Below are positions 26,982 through 35,388 of a stretch of DNA of 64,000 bases, piece by piece. Within the stretch, counting starts at the first letter, position 1. Every line of letters begins with the position of its first letter. Under the pieces are notes generated by a model. It did no database searches. It was not told where the DNA came from and saw only the letters and a list, made by a program, of their open reading frames with translations. A program made the translations under genes and the position numbers. Location of the stretch: contig DATMML010000083.1 in assembly GCA_035570235.1 (NCBI GenBank), positions 1 to 64,000 of the forward strand, given 5' to 3'. Source of the DNA: Vicinamibacteria bacterium. Lineage in GTDB: Bacteria; Acidobacteriota; Vicinamibacteria; Fen-336.

Positions 26982-28027
26982 GGGAGCAGGCCCCGGGCCT
27001 GGAGGAGCTCCGCGTTCAGAATGGCGGCCCCCGCGGCGCCCCGGATCGTGTTGTGTACGAGGGCCTCTAGGCGCAGGTCGAAGACCTTGTCCTCGCGGAT
27101 GCGTCCGACGGAGACCGCCATCCCGCCCTCCCGGTCTCGGTCCCGCCGGGGCTGGGGCCGGTCGGGCTCCGTCAGCACGTGAATGGGCTGCCGGGGCGCG
27201 CTGGGCAGGCGGCGCTCCTGGGGCTCTCCCCGGAAGTCGGCGAGGACGCGGGAGGCCTGGGCGGGGGTGGCCCGGGTGCGCAAACGCACGAAGATGGCCA
27301 TCGTGTGCCCGTCGACAACCGCCACGCGGTGAACGGAGGACGAGACCGGAAACGGGGCGGGAGAGAAGGCCCCCTGGGCAAAACCGCCCAGGATCTTCTG
27401 GGGTTCGCTCTCGATCTTCTCCTCTTCGCCGCCGCCGATGAAGGGGAGGACGTTGTCCTCGATGTCCAGGGAGGCGACGCCCGGATAGCCCGCTCCGGAG
27501 AGGGCTTGGAGGGTGACTACGACCACCGACTCCAGGCCGAAGGCCCGATGGAGGGGGGCGAGGGCCAAGACCAGGCCGACCACGCTGCAGTTGGGGTTGG
27601 TGAGGATGTATCCGCCACCCGTGCGCCGGCGCTGCCCCTCCAGGGCCGCCAGGTGGTCGGCGTTGATCTCAGGGACGAGGAGCGGCACGTCTGGATCCAT
27701 GCGGTGGTTCCGGGAGTTGGTAACCACGGCGTGGCCCTTGGCGGCCAACGCGGCCTCCGCCTCGCCCGCCACGGAGGAATCCAGGCCCGAGAAGAGGAGG
27801 GGGGAGCGAAAGGGGGAGTCGAGCGAGGAGACGACGCGCTCGCTCACGCTCGGGGGCACGGATCCGGGCAAGCGCCAGGTGCAGGCCTCGCCGTAGGGCT
27901 TGCCCGCGGAGCGGTCGGAGGCAGCGAGCTCGGCCACCTCGAACCAGGGATGATCGGCCAGGAGCTGGATGAATCGCTGTCCGACGGCGCCGGTGGCGCC
28001 CAGGACGGCGACCGGGGTCTTGGGCAT
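26978..28027 (-). CDS. asd: aspartate-semialdehyde dehydrogenase
   Basis: A ~349-residue enzyme that reduces aspartyl phosphate to the semialdehyde. The NADPH-binding start is VAVLGATGAVGQRFIQLLAD; the catalytic Cys is in TNPNCSVVG (C147) and the active-site His region is SSVHRVAVVDGHTM. I used the ATG at 28027 because it puts the glycine motif at the usual distance from the N-terminus. The ATG at 28045 sits directly after GGAGGG (too close) and cannot be excluded. First gene of the asd-lysC-dapB operon, with divergent dgt 56 bp away. Confidence 0.94.
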   Translation of the reverse strand: MPKTPVAVLGATGAVGQRFIQLLADHPWFEVAELAASDRSAGKPYGEACTWRLPGSVPPSVSERVVSSLDSPFRSPLLFSGLDSSVAGEAEAALAAKGHAVVTNSRNHRMDPDVPLLVPEINADHLAALEGQRRRTGGGYILTNPNCSVVGLVLALAPLHRAFGLESVVVVTLQALSGAGYPGVASLDIEDNVLPFIGGGEEEKIESEPQKILGGFAQGAFSPAPFPVSSSVHRVAVVDGHTMAIFVRLRTRATPAQASRVLADFRGEPQERRLPSAPRQPIHVLTEPDRPQPRRDRDREGGMAVSVGRIREDKVFDLRLEALVHNTIRGAAGAAILNAELLQARGLLP

Positions 28028-28083
28028 GCAACAAGTGTAGTGCATCCCTCCCGGCAGTAGAATCGGACGCGGGAGGTAGGGGG

Positions 28084-29238
28084 ATGGTCCTCATCGACCG
28101 GCGGGCCCAGGAGAATCGGGAGGAGGAGCAGCTCGCGCCTTACGGGATGCGGAGCGCGCGCAGCCGCGGGCGCCGATATCCCGAGGAGGAGCACCCCCTG
28201 CGCACCTGCTTCCAGCGCGACCGTGACCGGGTGATCCACAGCTCGTCTTTCCGTCGCCTGGAGTACAAGACCCAGGTCTTCGTCAACCACGAGGGGGACA
28301 ACTACCGGACTCGGTTGACCCACAGCCTGGAAGGGGCCCAGATCGGCCGCACGGTGGCCCGGGCCCTGGCCCTGAACGAGGAACTGACAGAGTGCCTGGT
28401 TCTGGGGCATGACCTCGGCCACACGCCCTTCGGCCACTCGGGCGAGCGGGTGATGGACGAGCTGATGAAGGACCACGGCGGCTTTGAGCACAACCGGCAG
28501 ACCCTGCGCATCTTGGAGGTGCTGGAGCAACGCGACCCGCGCTTCCCGGGTCTCAACCTGACGTGGGAGGTGCGGGAGGGGATCATCAAGCACCAGCCGG
28601 AGAGCGACGCCAGCGCGCCCGCGGAGTACGCGCCCGGGGAAGCTCCCACCCTGGAGGCCCAGCTCGTGGATTTCGTGGATGAGATCGCCTACAACAATCA
28701 CGACGTCGACGACGGCCTGAGCTCCGGCATGTTCACACTGGACCAGATCCGCTGCGTGGACCTTTTTCGGGAGGCCCACGACGCAGCCCTGACCCAGGGG
28801 ATCGAGGACGAGCGCATCCTCCGCCATCAGGTGGTGCGCCGGATCATCAACCGCTGTACGGAAGAGCTTCTATCCGCCTCCTTGCGTAACCTGGAGGAGG
28901 CGCAGATCCAGTCGCTCGACGACGTGAGGCATGTCGGGCGGCGGTTGATTTCATACTCGGCGGCAATGGCGGCCCGAGTGCGGGAGCTGAAGGATTTCCT
29001 GCTCAAGAACATGTACCGCCACTACCGCGTGGTTCGAATGGGGGACAAAGCGGGGCGGATCCTGCGCGCCCTCTTCCAGTCCTTCGTGAGCGAACCGCGG
29101 CAGCTGCCCCCGCGCTACCACGAACAGATCGAGCGAGAGGGCGCTCACCGGGTGGTCTGCGACTACATCGCGGGCATGACCGACCGCTTCGCGGTCGACG
29201 AGCATCAGAAGCTGTTCGATCCTCTGGTCCGGGTCTGA
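28084..29238 (+). CDS. dgt: dGTP triphosphohydrolase (HD superfamily)
   Basis: A 384-residue dNTP triphosphohydrolase, splitting dGTP (or other dNTPs) to the nucleoside and triphosphate. The HD metal-binding motif is CLVLGHDLGHTPFGHSGERV; upstream conserved residues include HSSSFRRLEYKTQVF and NYRTRLTHSLE, with VDEIAYNNHDVDDG later, all canonical for Dgt. A GGGAGGTAGGGGG stretch before the ATG at 28084 gives a ribosome site. It runs divergently from asd and converges on panC. Length is that of the non-enterobacterial subclass (~380). Confidence 0.94.
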   Translation: MVLIDRRAQENREEEQLAPYGMRSARSRGRRYPEEEHPLRTCFQRDRDRVIHSSSFRRLEYKTQVFVNHEGDNYRTRLTHSLEGAQIGRTVARALALNEELTECLVLGHDLGHTPFGHSGERVMDELMKDHGGFEHNRQTLRILEVLEQRDPRFPGLNLTWEVREGIIKHQPESDASAPAEYAPGEAPTLEAQLVDFVDEIAYNNHDVDDGLSSGMFTLDQIRCVDLFREAHDAALTQGIEDERILRHQVVRRIINRCTEELLSASLRNLEEAQIQSLDDVRHVGRRLISYSAAMAARVRELKDFLLKNMYRHYRVVRMGDKAGRILRALFQSFVSEPRQLPPRYHEQIEREGAHRVVCDYIAGMTDRFAVDEHQKLFDPLVRV

Positions 29239-29310
29239 GGCCCTCGGCCGTACGCGAACCTCATCGCCCCGGGCGGCTTCAGACGCTTGGGAAAGAGATT
29301 GGCCCGGCCT

Positions 29311-30141
29311 TCAGAGCCGGAGGTTGTCGATGAGGCGGGTGGGCCCGAAGAAAACGGCCATGGAAATGAGCAGGGGTGGGTGGGCGTGGTCCCGCTCCTG
29401 CAGGGTGTCGGGGTCGGCCACGCTGACATAGTCGACACGCGCCAGGGGCTCGCGGGCGAGCATGTCCGTCATGGCGCGGCGCAGGCCCTCGGCGTCGCGC
29501 TCGCCCGCGGCCCAGCGATCGCGGGCCGCGCACAGCGCCCGGAAGAGAACGGGGGCGGCGCGCCGTTCCTCGGCGGATAGGTAGCTGTTTCGGCTGCTCA
29601 AGGCCACCCCGTCGGGCTCGCGGACGATGGGGCAGCCGCAGACCTCCACCGGCAAGTCTAGGTCCCGCACCATGTGGCGAATCACGGCGAGCTGCTGAGC
29701 GTCCTTCTCCCCAAAATACGCGCGGTCCGGCCGGAAGAGGTGGAAGAGCTTGAGGACCACGGTGGCCACGGCCCGAAAGTGGCCGGGTCGGCGCGCCCCC
29801 TCCAAGGGAGCGGCGATGCGTCCCACGTCCACGGTGGTCTCGAAGCCGGGGGGATACATCTCCTGGACGGAGGGAGCGAACAGGACATCGCAGCCCGCCT
29901 CCTCGAGCAGGCGCTGGTCGCGGGGCAAATCGCGCGGGTAGCGGCCCAAGTCCTCCTGGGGGCCGAACTGGGCGGGGTTGACGAACAGGCTTGCCGCCAC
30001 CCGGTCGTTCTCCCTGCGGGCCCGGTCGAGGAGGGAACGGTGGCCCGCGTGGAGGTAGCCCATGGTGGGGACGAGGCCGAGGGGGGCCCCGCTCTGGCCC
30101 CGCCACTCCCGCAGCGCGGGAATGGCGGTGAGGGTCTTCAC
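29311..30141 (-). CDS. panC: pantothenate synthetase
   Basis: A 276-residue ligase joining pantoate and beta-alanine with ATP. Motifs: GLVPTMGYLHAGHRSLLDRA (the HxGH nucleotide-binding site), SLFVNPAQFGP, RPDRAYFGEKDAQQLAVIRH, and the KMSKS-like SSRNSYLS. Full length. The start overlaps panE by 4 nt, so it is the last gene of panB-panE-panC. It converges on dgt with a 72-bp gap. Confidence 0.96.
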   Translation of the reverse strand: MKTLTAIPALREWRGQSGAPLGLVPTMGYLHAGHRSLLDRARRENDRVAASLFVNPAQFGPQEDLGRYPRDLPRDQRLLEEAGCDVLFAPSVQEMYPPGFETTVDVGRIAAPLEGARRPGHFRAVATVVLKLFHLFRPDRAYFGEKDAQQLAVIRHMVRDLDLPVEVCGCPIVREPDGVALSSRNSYLSAEERRAAPVLFRALCAARDRWAAGERDAEGLRRAMTDMLAREPLARVDYVSVADPDTLQERDHAHPPLLISMAVFFGPTRLIDNLRL

Positions 30142-31097
30142 ACGCCCGCGCTGGGCGCGGGAGGAGGCAGGGGGCGTCCCTCCCGCTCCCGCACCCGACG
30201 CCAGAGATACTCGTTGACGGGGGTGGGCACGCCAACCGCCTGCGCCTCCGCGATGACGGCGCCGTTCAGGGCGTCGATCTCCGTCTGCGCTCCCCGCTCG
30301 AGGTCCTGGAGCATGGACGAGCGGTTGCTGGCCGTGCTCTTCGCGACCTCCACCGCAAGCGCGGCGGCGTCGGCGCCCAGGTGTATCCCCTTGGCGGTGG
30401 CGACCACCCCTACCTCTTCCGCGGCCCGGATCAGCGTGTCCAGGGGCTGGGGCCCCTCGAGGAGGGCGCCGTTGGGCCGGCCGGTGAGGGCGGAGAGGGG
30501 GTTGATGGCGCAGTTCACGATCAGCTTGCGCCAGATGGTCTGCTCGATCTCAGCCGTTACCTCCGTCTGGATCCGGGAGGCGCGGAGAAGGTCGGCCAGC
30601 GGCGCCAGCGGGCCGGAGGCCCCCGCGTCAGCGCCGAGCACGATGCGGCCGGGGACGACCCGGACCCAACCGGGCCCGAGGGTGTTCGCTCCCATCAAGG
30701 CTACCCCCTGGGCTACCCGTCCGGGCGCGGCCACCTCCAGCAGTTCGCGATTGCCGAGGCCATTTTGGAGGGTGACGGCGAGGCCCCGGGGCAGGAGGCA
30801 GCGGGCGGCGACCCGCGCGACGGTGTCGGTCTGGTGGCTCTTGACGAGCACGAGCACAAAGTCGGCGGGACCCAGGGGGCCGAAAAGCGATGAAACCCCG
30901 ACCTTGGCCGACCACGTTCCCGCCCCATCCTCCACGGTGACGCCATGGAGGGCGATCTCGTCGAGGGCTTCGCGCCACGTCCCGACCAGGGTGACCAAGG
31001 CCCGCCCGAAACGGGCCAGTCGCCCCCCGAGCGCGCAGGCCATGGCGCCCGTGCCCAGGACGTGCACGCGCGGGCGCCGGCGGGAGGCGGCAACCAC
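30138..31097 (-). CDS. panE: 2-dehydropantoate 2-reductase
   Basis: A 319-residue ketopantoate reductase, using NADPH to make pantoate for pantothenate. The N-terminal nucleotide-binding motif is VHVLGTGAMACALGGRLARF. The ApbA C-terminal domain has IWRKLIVNCAINPLSALTGR, with the catalytic lysine K in WRKL and an Asn/Ser cluster that positions the substrate, and ATSNRSSMLQDLERGAQTEI. Length is usual. It begins 3 nt after the panB stop and overlaps panC by 4 nt. Confidence 0.95.
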   Translation of the reverse strand: MVAASRRRPRVHVLGTGAMACALGGRLARFGRALVTLVGTWREALDEIALHGVTVEDGAGTWSAKVGVSSLFGPLGPADFVLVLVKSHQTDTVARVAARCLLPRGLAVTLQNGLGNRELLEVAAPGRVAQGVALMGANTLGPGWVRVVPGRIVLGADAGASGPLAPLADLLRASRIQTEVTAEIEQTIWRKLIVNCAINPLSALTGRPNGALLEGPQPLDTLIRAAEEVGVVATAKGIHLGADAAALAVEVAKSTASNRSSMLQDLERGAQTEIDALNGAVIAEAQAVGVPTPVNEYLWRRVREREGRPLPPPAPSAGV

Positions 31098-31100
31098 GGG

Positions 31101-32015
31101 CTACCGGCTCGCGGCGGTGACGGGTAGTTCCTCGCCCAGGGAGGCCAGGAACGCCTCCCACTCCTCGGTGGGGAGGTTGTAGGCGTGCTCCGGTCCTGGG
31201 AAGAGCCCCGCCACCACGTCTGCGCGAAAGGCGGCAAAGGCGGTGGCCATGGCCTGGCCGAGGTCGGCGTAGCGCTTGGCGAAGCGGGGGGTAAACCGGT
31301 CGTAGAGCCCGAGGAGATCGTGGGTCACGAGCACTTGGCCGCTGGTGCCAGGCCCGGCGCCAATGCCGATCGTAGGCACCTCCAGCCGCTCCGTGATGTA
31401 GGCGGCGAGCCGCGCGGGGACGCTCTCCAGGACGATGGAGAAGCAGCCCGAGTCTTCGAGGGTTAGGGCATCCTCGAGGAGCGCCCGCGCGGCCTCCGCC
31501 GTCCGGCCCTGGACGCGCCAGCCCCCGAGCTGGTTCAGGCTCTGGGGAGTGAGACCGAGGTGGCCCTGGACGGGGATCCCCGCTTGGACGATGGCCTTGA
31601 CCGCGGGGGCGACGGACCGTCCGCCTTCCAGCTTGACCGCGTTCATGCCCGCTTCCTGCAGGAACCGGCCCGCGTTGCGCACGGCTTCAGCGACGTCCGC
31701 CTGGTAGCTCATGAAGGGCATATCGCCGATGAGGAGCGGGGTTGTCGCCCCCCGGCTGACCGCGCGGGCGTGGTGGAGCATCTCGTTCATGGTCACGGAG
31801 AGGGTGTCGGGATGGCCCAGGACGACCATGGCGAGAGAGTCGCCGACGAGGATGGCGTCGACACCCGCCGCGTCGAGGGCGTGGGCCGTCGGGTAGTCGT
31901 AGGCGGTCAGCACCGCGATCGGTTCCCCGCGGCGACGTTTGTCTCGAAAGGCAGCGACTGTGACCTTCGGGCGTGGATCGGACGAGGCGTCACTCCCCGC
32001 GAGCCGCGTGCTCAT
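31101..32015 (-). CDS. panB: 3-methyl-2-oxobutanoate hydroxymethyltransferase
   Basis: A 304-residue enzyme that transfers a hydroxymethyl group from methylene-tetrahydrofolate to 2-oxoisovalerate, the first committed pantothenate step. Family motifs are VLTAYDYPTAHALDAAGVDA, VGDSLAMVVLGHPDTLSVT, DMPFMSYQ and KLEGG, then the C-terminal GIGAGPGTSGQVLVTHDLLG. The ATG at 32015 follows GGAGGG; the frame is open upstream but that part lacks family sequence. First gene of panB-panE-panC, running divergently from the hydrolase gene at 32402. Confidence 0.95.
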   Translation of the reverse strand: MSTRLAGSDASSDPRPKVTVAAFRDKRRRGEPIAVLTAYDYPTAHALDAAGVDAILVGDSLAMVVLGHPDTLSVTMNEMLHHARAVSRGATTPLLIGDMPFMSYQADVAEAVRNAGRFLQEAGMNAVKLEGGRSVAPAVKAIVQAGIPVQGHLGLTPQSLNQLGGWRVQGRTAEAARALLEDALTLEDSGCFSIVLESVPARLAAYITERLEVPTIGIGAGPGTSGQVLVTHDLLGLYDRFTPRFAKRYADLGQAMATAFAAFRADVVAGLFPGPEHAYNLPTEEWEAFLASLGEELPVTAASR

Positions 32016-32401
32016 AGCATCCCTCCGGGGAAGGCCATGCAGAGGGGCTCGTAGGACCGTCTGGTCAATCCGGGGGGGGCGTCCCGGTCCCCGCGGGGAT
32101 CCGGGCGGCGAGTCCACAATCGCATGGTGCACTCCCACTCGCCGCCCCGAGAATGGGGTCGGCGGCACTAAACACGGTATCACGGCCCCATGGCGCCGGC
32201 CACTCGGTTCAAACGGCCCGCCCTTCAGACCCTTTCTGGCCGCGCCCTGTATGATTCTGCGGGACGAAGCCACCCCGCGCGGGAGGCGTAGCTGAACGTG
32301 AACCGGAGGAGGGCGAGTCGGGTCGGCGGGCGACCCCGGGCGGAGATTCAAGGGACGGCCAAAGGCGCAGGCGGGCGGCCGCGGCCGAGCCGGAGGGACC
32401 G
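32016..32401. other. divergent intergenic region, panB and P1 hydrolase
   Basis: About 385 bp with no recognisable gene. It must hold promoters for the pan operon (leftward) and the hydrolase (rightward); I could not pick out convincing hexamers. A GGAGGG ribosome site precedes the hydrolase ATG. Confidence 0.45.
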
Positions 32402-33490
32402 ATGGGGCAGATGGATCGGAGGGATTTCGGTCGGGTACTCGCTGCGGGTGTGGCCGGCGCTCTCGCTGCGCCCTCTGCGGAGGCGGTGGCACCTGTCGGG
32501 CCGGGGGGCGGGCTGACGGAGGTGGCGGGCATCAAGGTGGGCCACTTCACAGACAGCCGTCGGCCCACCGGGTGCACGGTAGTCCTGACGGAGGAGGGAG
32601 CGGTCTGCGGCGTGGACGTCCGAGGGGGGGCGCCGGGCACCCGCGAGACGGACCTTTTGGCTCCCGTGAGCATGGTGCCCACGGTCCATGCCCTCGTGCT
32701 CTCCGGAGGGAGCGCCTTCGGGCTCGATAGCGCCACCGGGGTCATGCGCTATCTCGAGGAACGGCGAATTGGGTTTGAGGTGGGAGTGGGGCGAGTGCCG
32801 ATCGTGCCCGCCGCGATCCTGTTCGACCTCGGACTCGGTGACTGGACGGTGCGGCCGGACGCGGCCGCGGGCCAAGCCGCAGCGCGAGCGGCGAGCGCGG
32901 GTCCAGTGGCGGAGGGGAACGTGGGGGCGGGGGCGGGGGCCACGGTGGGAAAGTTGTTCGGGCCCGAGCGGGCCATGAAGAGCGGCCTTGGAACCGCCGC
33001 GGTCAAGCTTCCGGGGGGAGTCGTGGTGGCCGCGTTGGTGGCGGTGAACGCCTGGGGCGACGTGAGCGATCCCTGGACTGGAGCGCTGGTGGCGGGGGCA
33101 CGTGACGCCGACGGCCGGCGCTTGCACGGCACCATCCGGGCGCTGCTCGAAGGTTACGGACCGGGCCGGGGCGCGACGGAAGGCCAAAACACGACGATCG
33201 GTGTCGTGGCGACCAACGTCTCCTTGACGAAAGCGCAGGCCACAAAAGTCGCGCAGATGGCCCACGACGGCCTGGCTCGCACCGTGCAGCCTGCGCACAC
33301 GCCCTGGGACGGGGACACCCTCTTCGCAGTCTCGACGGGGGCGATCCGCATGGCGACGCCGGACCTGGTGGTGGGCATCGTCGCGGCCGAGGCCGTCGCC
33401 CGCGCGGTTCTGCGCGCGGTCCAACTGGCCAAGGGACTCCCCGGCCTGCCCGCGGCCGCCGATCTCGCTCCCTCGCGAGGGTCGGGATAG
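32402..33490 (+). CDS. P1/DmpA-type Ntn-hydrolase, NylC-like, Tat-type signal
   Basis: A 362-residue member of the DmpA/NylC peptidase S58 family, whose precursors cut themselves into two chains to expose an N-terminal nucleophile. The predicted cut is N263-T264 in EGQNTTIGVVATNVSL, which would give Thr264 as nucleophile as in NylC, the nylon-oligomer endo-amidase, rather than Ser as in DmpA aminopeptidase. The start MGQMDRRDFGRVLAAGVAGA looks like a Tat signal (RRDFGR). Natural substrates are probably amide-linked oligomers or peptides; nylon oligomer activity should not be assumed. Next to it on the right begins the 11-bp repeat array. Confidence 0.9.
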   Translation: MGQMDRRDFGRVLAAGVAGALAAPSAEAVAPVGPGGGLTEVAGIKVGHFTDSRRPTGCTVVLTEEGAVCGVDVRGGAPGTRETDLLAPVSMVPTVHALVLSGGSAFGLDSATGVMRYLEERRIGFEVGVGRVPIVPAAILFDLGLGDWTVRPDAAAGQAAARAASAGPVAEGNVGAGAGATVGKLFGPERAMKSGLGTAAVKLPGGVVVAALVAVNAWGDVSDPWTGALVAGARDADGRRLHGTIRALLEGYGPGRGATEGQNTTIGVVATNVSLTKAQATKVAQMAHDGLARTVQPAHTPWDGDTLFAVSTGAIRMATPDLVVGIVAAEAVARAVLRAVQLAKGLPGLPAAADLAPSRGSG

Positions 33491-33494
33491 GAGC

Positions 33495-33694
33495 GGTGGA
33501 AAAGCTGTTGAGGGTCTGTGAACGCCCTGTGGGTCTTCTGGTCAAGCCTGCGGAAAACGCGTGGATATCTCGGAAAAGGACGGGCGCGCGAGGGCTGACC
33601 CTTGAAGGCATCGGGACCCGGGGGGGGCGGTGCAAATGCTGTGGAAGGCCTGTGCGTTCTTTGTGGGAGGGTTGTGCAAGAACTGTGGAGAATG
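33495..33694 (+). repeat. 11-bp-phased TGTG array, DnaA-box-like
   Basis: Fourteen units fill the gap between two genes. Cluster 1 begins at 33495, 33506, 33517, 33528, 33539, 33549, 33560 and 33571; cluster 2 begins at 33629, 33640, 33651, 33662, 33673 and 33684. All steps are 11 bp except one of 10. Typical units are GGTGGAAAAGC, TGTGGGTCTTC, CGTGGATATCT, TGTGGAAGGCC, TGTGCAAGAAC and TGTGGAGAATG. The first nine bases approach TGTGGATAA, the DnaA box read on this strand (33684 matches 8 of 9). The 11-bp period is not a multiple of three, so this is not a protein repeat. Role is inferred: a DnaA-binding site (origin or titration locus) or another phased protein array. Confidence 0.75.
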
Positions 33695-33714
33695 GGTAGG
33701 GGGAAGGCACCCTC

Positions 33715-35388
33715 GTGAGGGTCACGGCCGCGATCCTGCTCCTCGTGGCCAGCGCCACCTTGACCGCGGCCCTGGGCGCGCTCTTGGTGGGCTCGCTGAC
33801 GGTGGGGGTCTCTTGCTTGAGCTTGGGCCTCGGCCTGCTCGCCCTGACCGCGGCCTACCGGGCGTGCGGATCCACGCTGAGCCGGACGCCGCTTCGGCCC
33901 TTCGACTACTTGGCCGGCGTCCTATTCCTCGTCGCCGCCCTGCGGCAGTTCGGCTGGATCTGCTTCCGGCGGGGCGACACAGCCTACACACTGCTTCCAT
34001 TCAACTACGGTGACCTGCCGCTCCACTGGACCTACATCGAGTACTTCGCGAACGGGGCGCCCTTCTGGCCGGAGAACCCGATCTTCACGGGGCAGAGGCT
34101 CCGTTATCCCTTTGGCGTGGATCTCTTCACCGCCCTCTTCGTCACTCTCCGGGTCTCCTTGCCTGGTCTCCTCGAGGTCATGGGCCTCGTCGCGTCCGTG
34201 CTGGCGCTCGTCGCCCTTCTTCGCTGGGGGCGGGGCTTCGCGGTGGGGGCCTTCCTCTTCTCAGGCGGTCTGGCCGCCCTCGGTGCGGGGCCCGGCCCCG
34301 AAGCGGGCGGCCCCGCCGAGCTGGCCTGGAAGAACCTGTTCCTGGCCCTTTTCGTCCCCCAGCGCGGGTTCCTCTTCGCGCTCCCGGCGGGCCTGATCCT
34401 TCTCTGGAGCTGGCGCGAGCGCCTTCTTCGGGGCAGCCGCGGGCTGCCCGCCTGGGTAGAGGGGGCGGTCTGGGGCGCGCTGCCGCTCTTCCACCTCCAC
34501 ACCTTCATCTTCATTTCCGTGATTTTCGGCCTCTGGAGCCTGGGGGGCGGGAGGGGCCAGCCGTGGCGGGGGCCATTGCTCTGGGCACTCGTCCCCGCGA
34601 GCTGGAGCGTTTGGGAGGTGACGGATCACTTTGCCGCCGCGTCCCTGGTGGGCTGGACGCCGGGCTGGATGATGGGGGCCCAGAACCCGCTCGTCTTCCT
34701 GGCCGTGAACTTCGTCTTCTTTCTGCCCCTCGTCCTCTGGGCGGCGGCGCGGGCGATTCGGCGCGGAGACCGCGGCCATCTCCTGCTGCTGGGGCCGGGC
34801 CTTTTGCTCTTCGCGGCTCTGTTCTTCGTGAGGGTCGCCCCCTGGGCGTGGGACAACACCAAGATGATGGTGTGGTGTTATCTGCTCGTGCTTCCCGCGG
34901 TGGGGGAGTTGGTGATCGACGCCCTGGCGCCTGGGCCGCGGAGCCTGATGCTCCTCGCCGTGTTCCTGCCCGGCATCGCTTCCGTGGTCGAGGCGTCGGT
35001 CGGCTCGGGGCCGCCCCTCGAAATCTTCAGGGTGAGCGAGCGGGAGGCGGTCTGCTCCGCCCTCTCGCCGCTCCCCATCCGGGACCGGGTCGCCACCGCC
35101 CCGACCTTCAATCATCCCGTGGCCCTCTGCGGCCATCCCTTGGTGGCCGGCTACGCCGGTCACCTCTGGAGCCACGGGATCGCCGCCGAGCCTGTGACCG
35201 CTCGCCTCGGAGACCTGATGATGGGGAGGCCGGGCTGGGAGGAGGCGGCGCGGGCGGTGGGCGCCCGCTACCTGTTCTGGGGCGCACGAGAGGAGAGGGA
35301 GTTCCCGACGAGCGACCGGCCGTGGGAGACCGCCCGCCGCCCTCTCGCCCGGGGCTCGTGGGGGATGCTCTACGATCTAGGGGAGTAG
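33715..35388 (+). CDS. large polytopic membrane protein, GT-C-like, function unknown
   Basis: A 557-residue integral membrane protein with about twelve hydrophobic segments, starting at a GTG 21 bp after the end of the TGTG array. The first loop contains an acidic pattern (GWICFRRGDTAYTLLPFNYG) and aromatic residues in the style of GT-C glycosyltransferases, but I cannot recognise a defined family. The C-terminal ~130 residues are soluble, with VAGYAGHLWSHG and GARYLFWGAREEREFPTS, as in uncharacterised membrane proteins that act on surface sugars. It overlaps the convergent asparaginase gene by 19 nt at the 3' end. Confidence 0.6.
   Translation: MRVTAAILLLVASATLTAALGALLVGSLTVGVSCLSLGLGLLALTAAYRACGSTLSRTPLRPFDYLAGVLFLVAALRQFGWICFRRGDTAYTLLPFNYGDLPLHWTYIEYFANGAPFWPENPIFTGQRLRYPFGVDLFTALFVTLRVSLPGLLEVMGLVASVLALVALLRWGRGFAVGAFLFSGGLAALGAGPGPEAGGPAELAWKNLFLALFVPQRGFLFALPAGLILLWSWRERLLRGSRGLPAWVEGAVWGALPLFHLHTFIFISVIFGLWSLGGGRGQPWRGPLLWALVPASWSVWEVTDHFAAASLVGWTPGWMMGAQNPLVFLAVNFVFFLPLVLWAAARAIRRGDRGHLLLLGPGLLLFAALFFVRVAPWAWDNTKMMVWCYLLVLPAVGELVIDALAPGPRSLMLLAVFLPGIASVVEASVGSGPPLEIFRVSEREAVCSALSPLPIRDRVATAPTFNHPVALCGHPLVAGYAGHLWSHGIAAEPVTARLGDLMMGRPGWEEAARAVGARYLFWGAREEREFPTSDRPWETARRPLARGSWGMLYDLGE

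Noticed and set aside
28102-28827. Minus-strand frame antisense to dgt continuing towards asd
   Set aside because: No domain; it is the mirror of the conserved dgt coding sequence.
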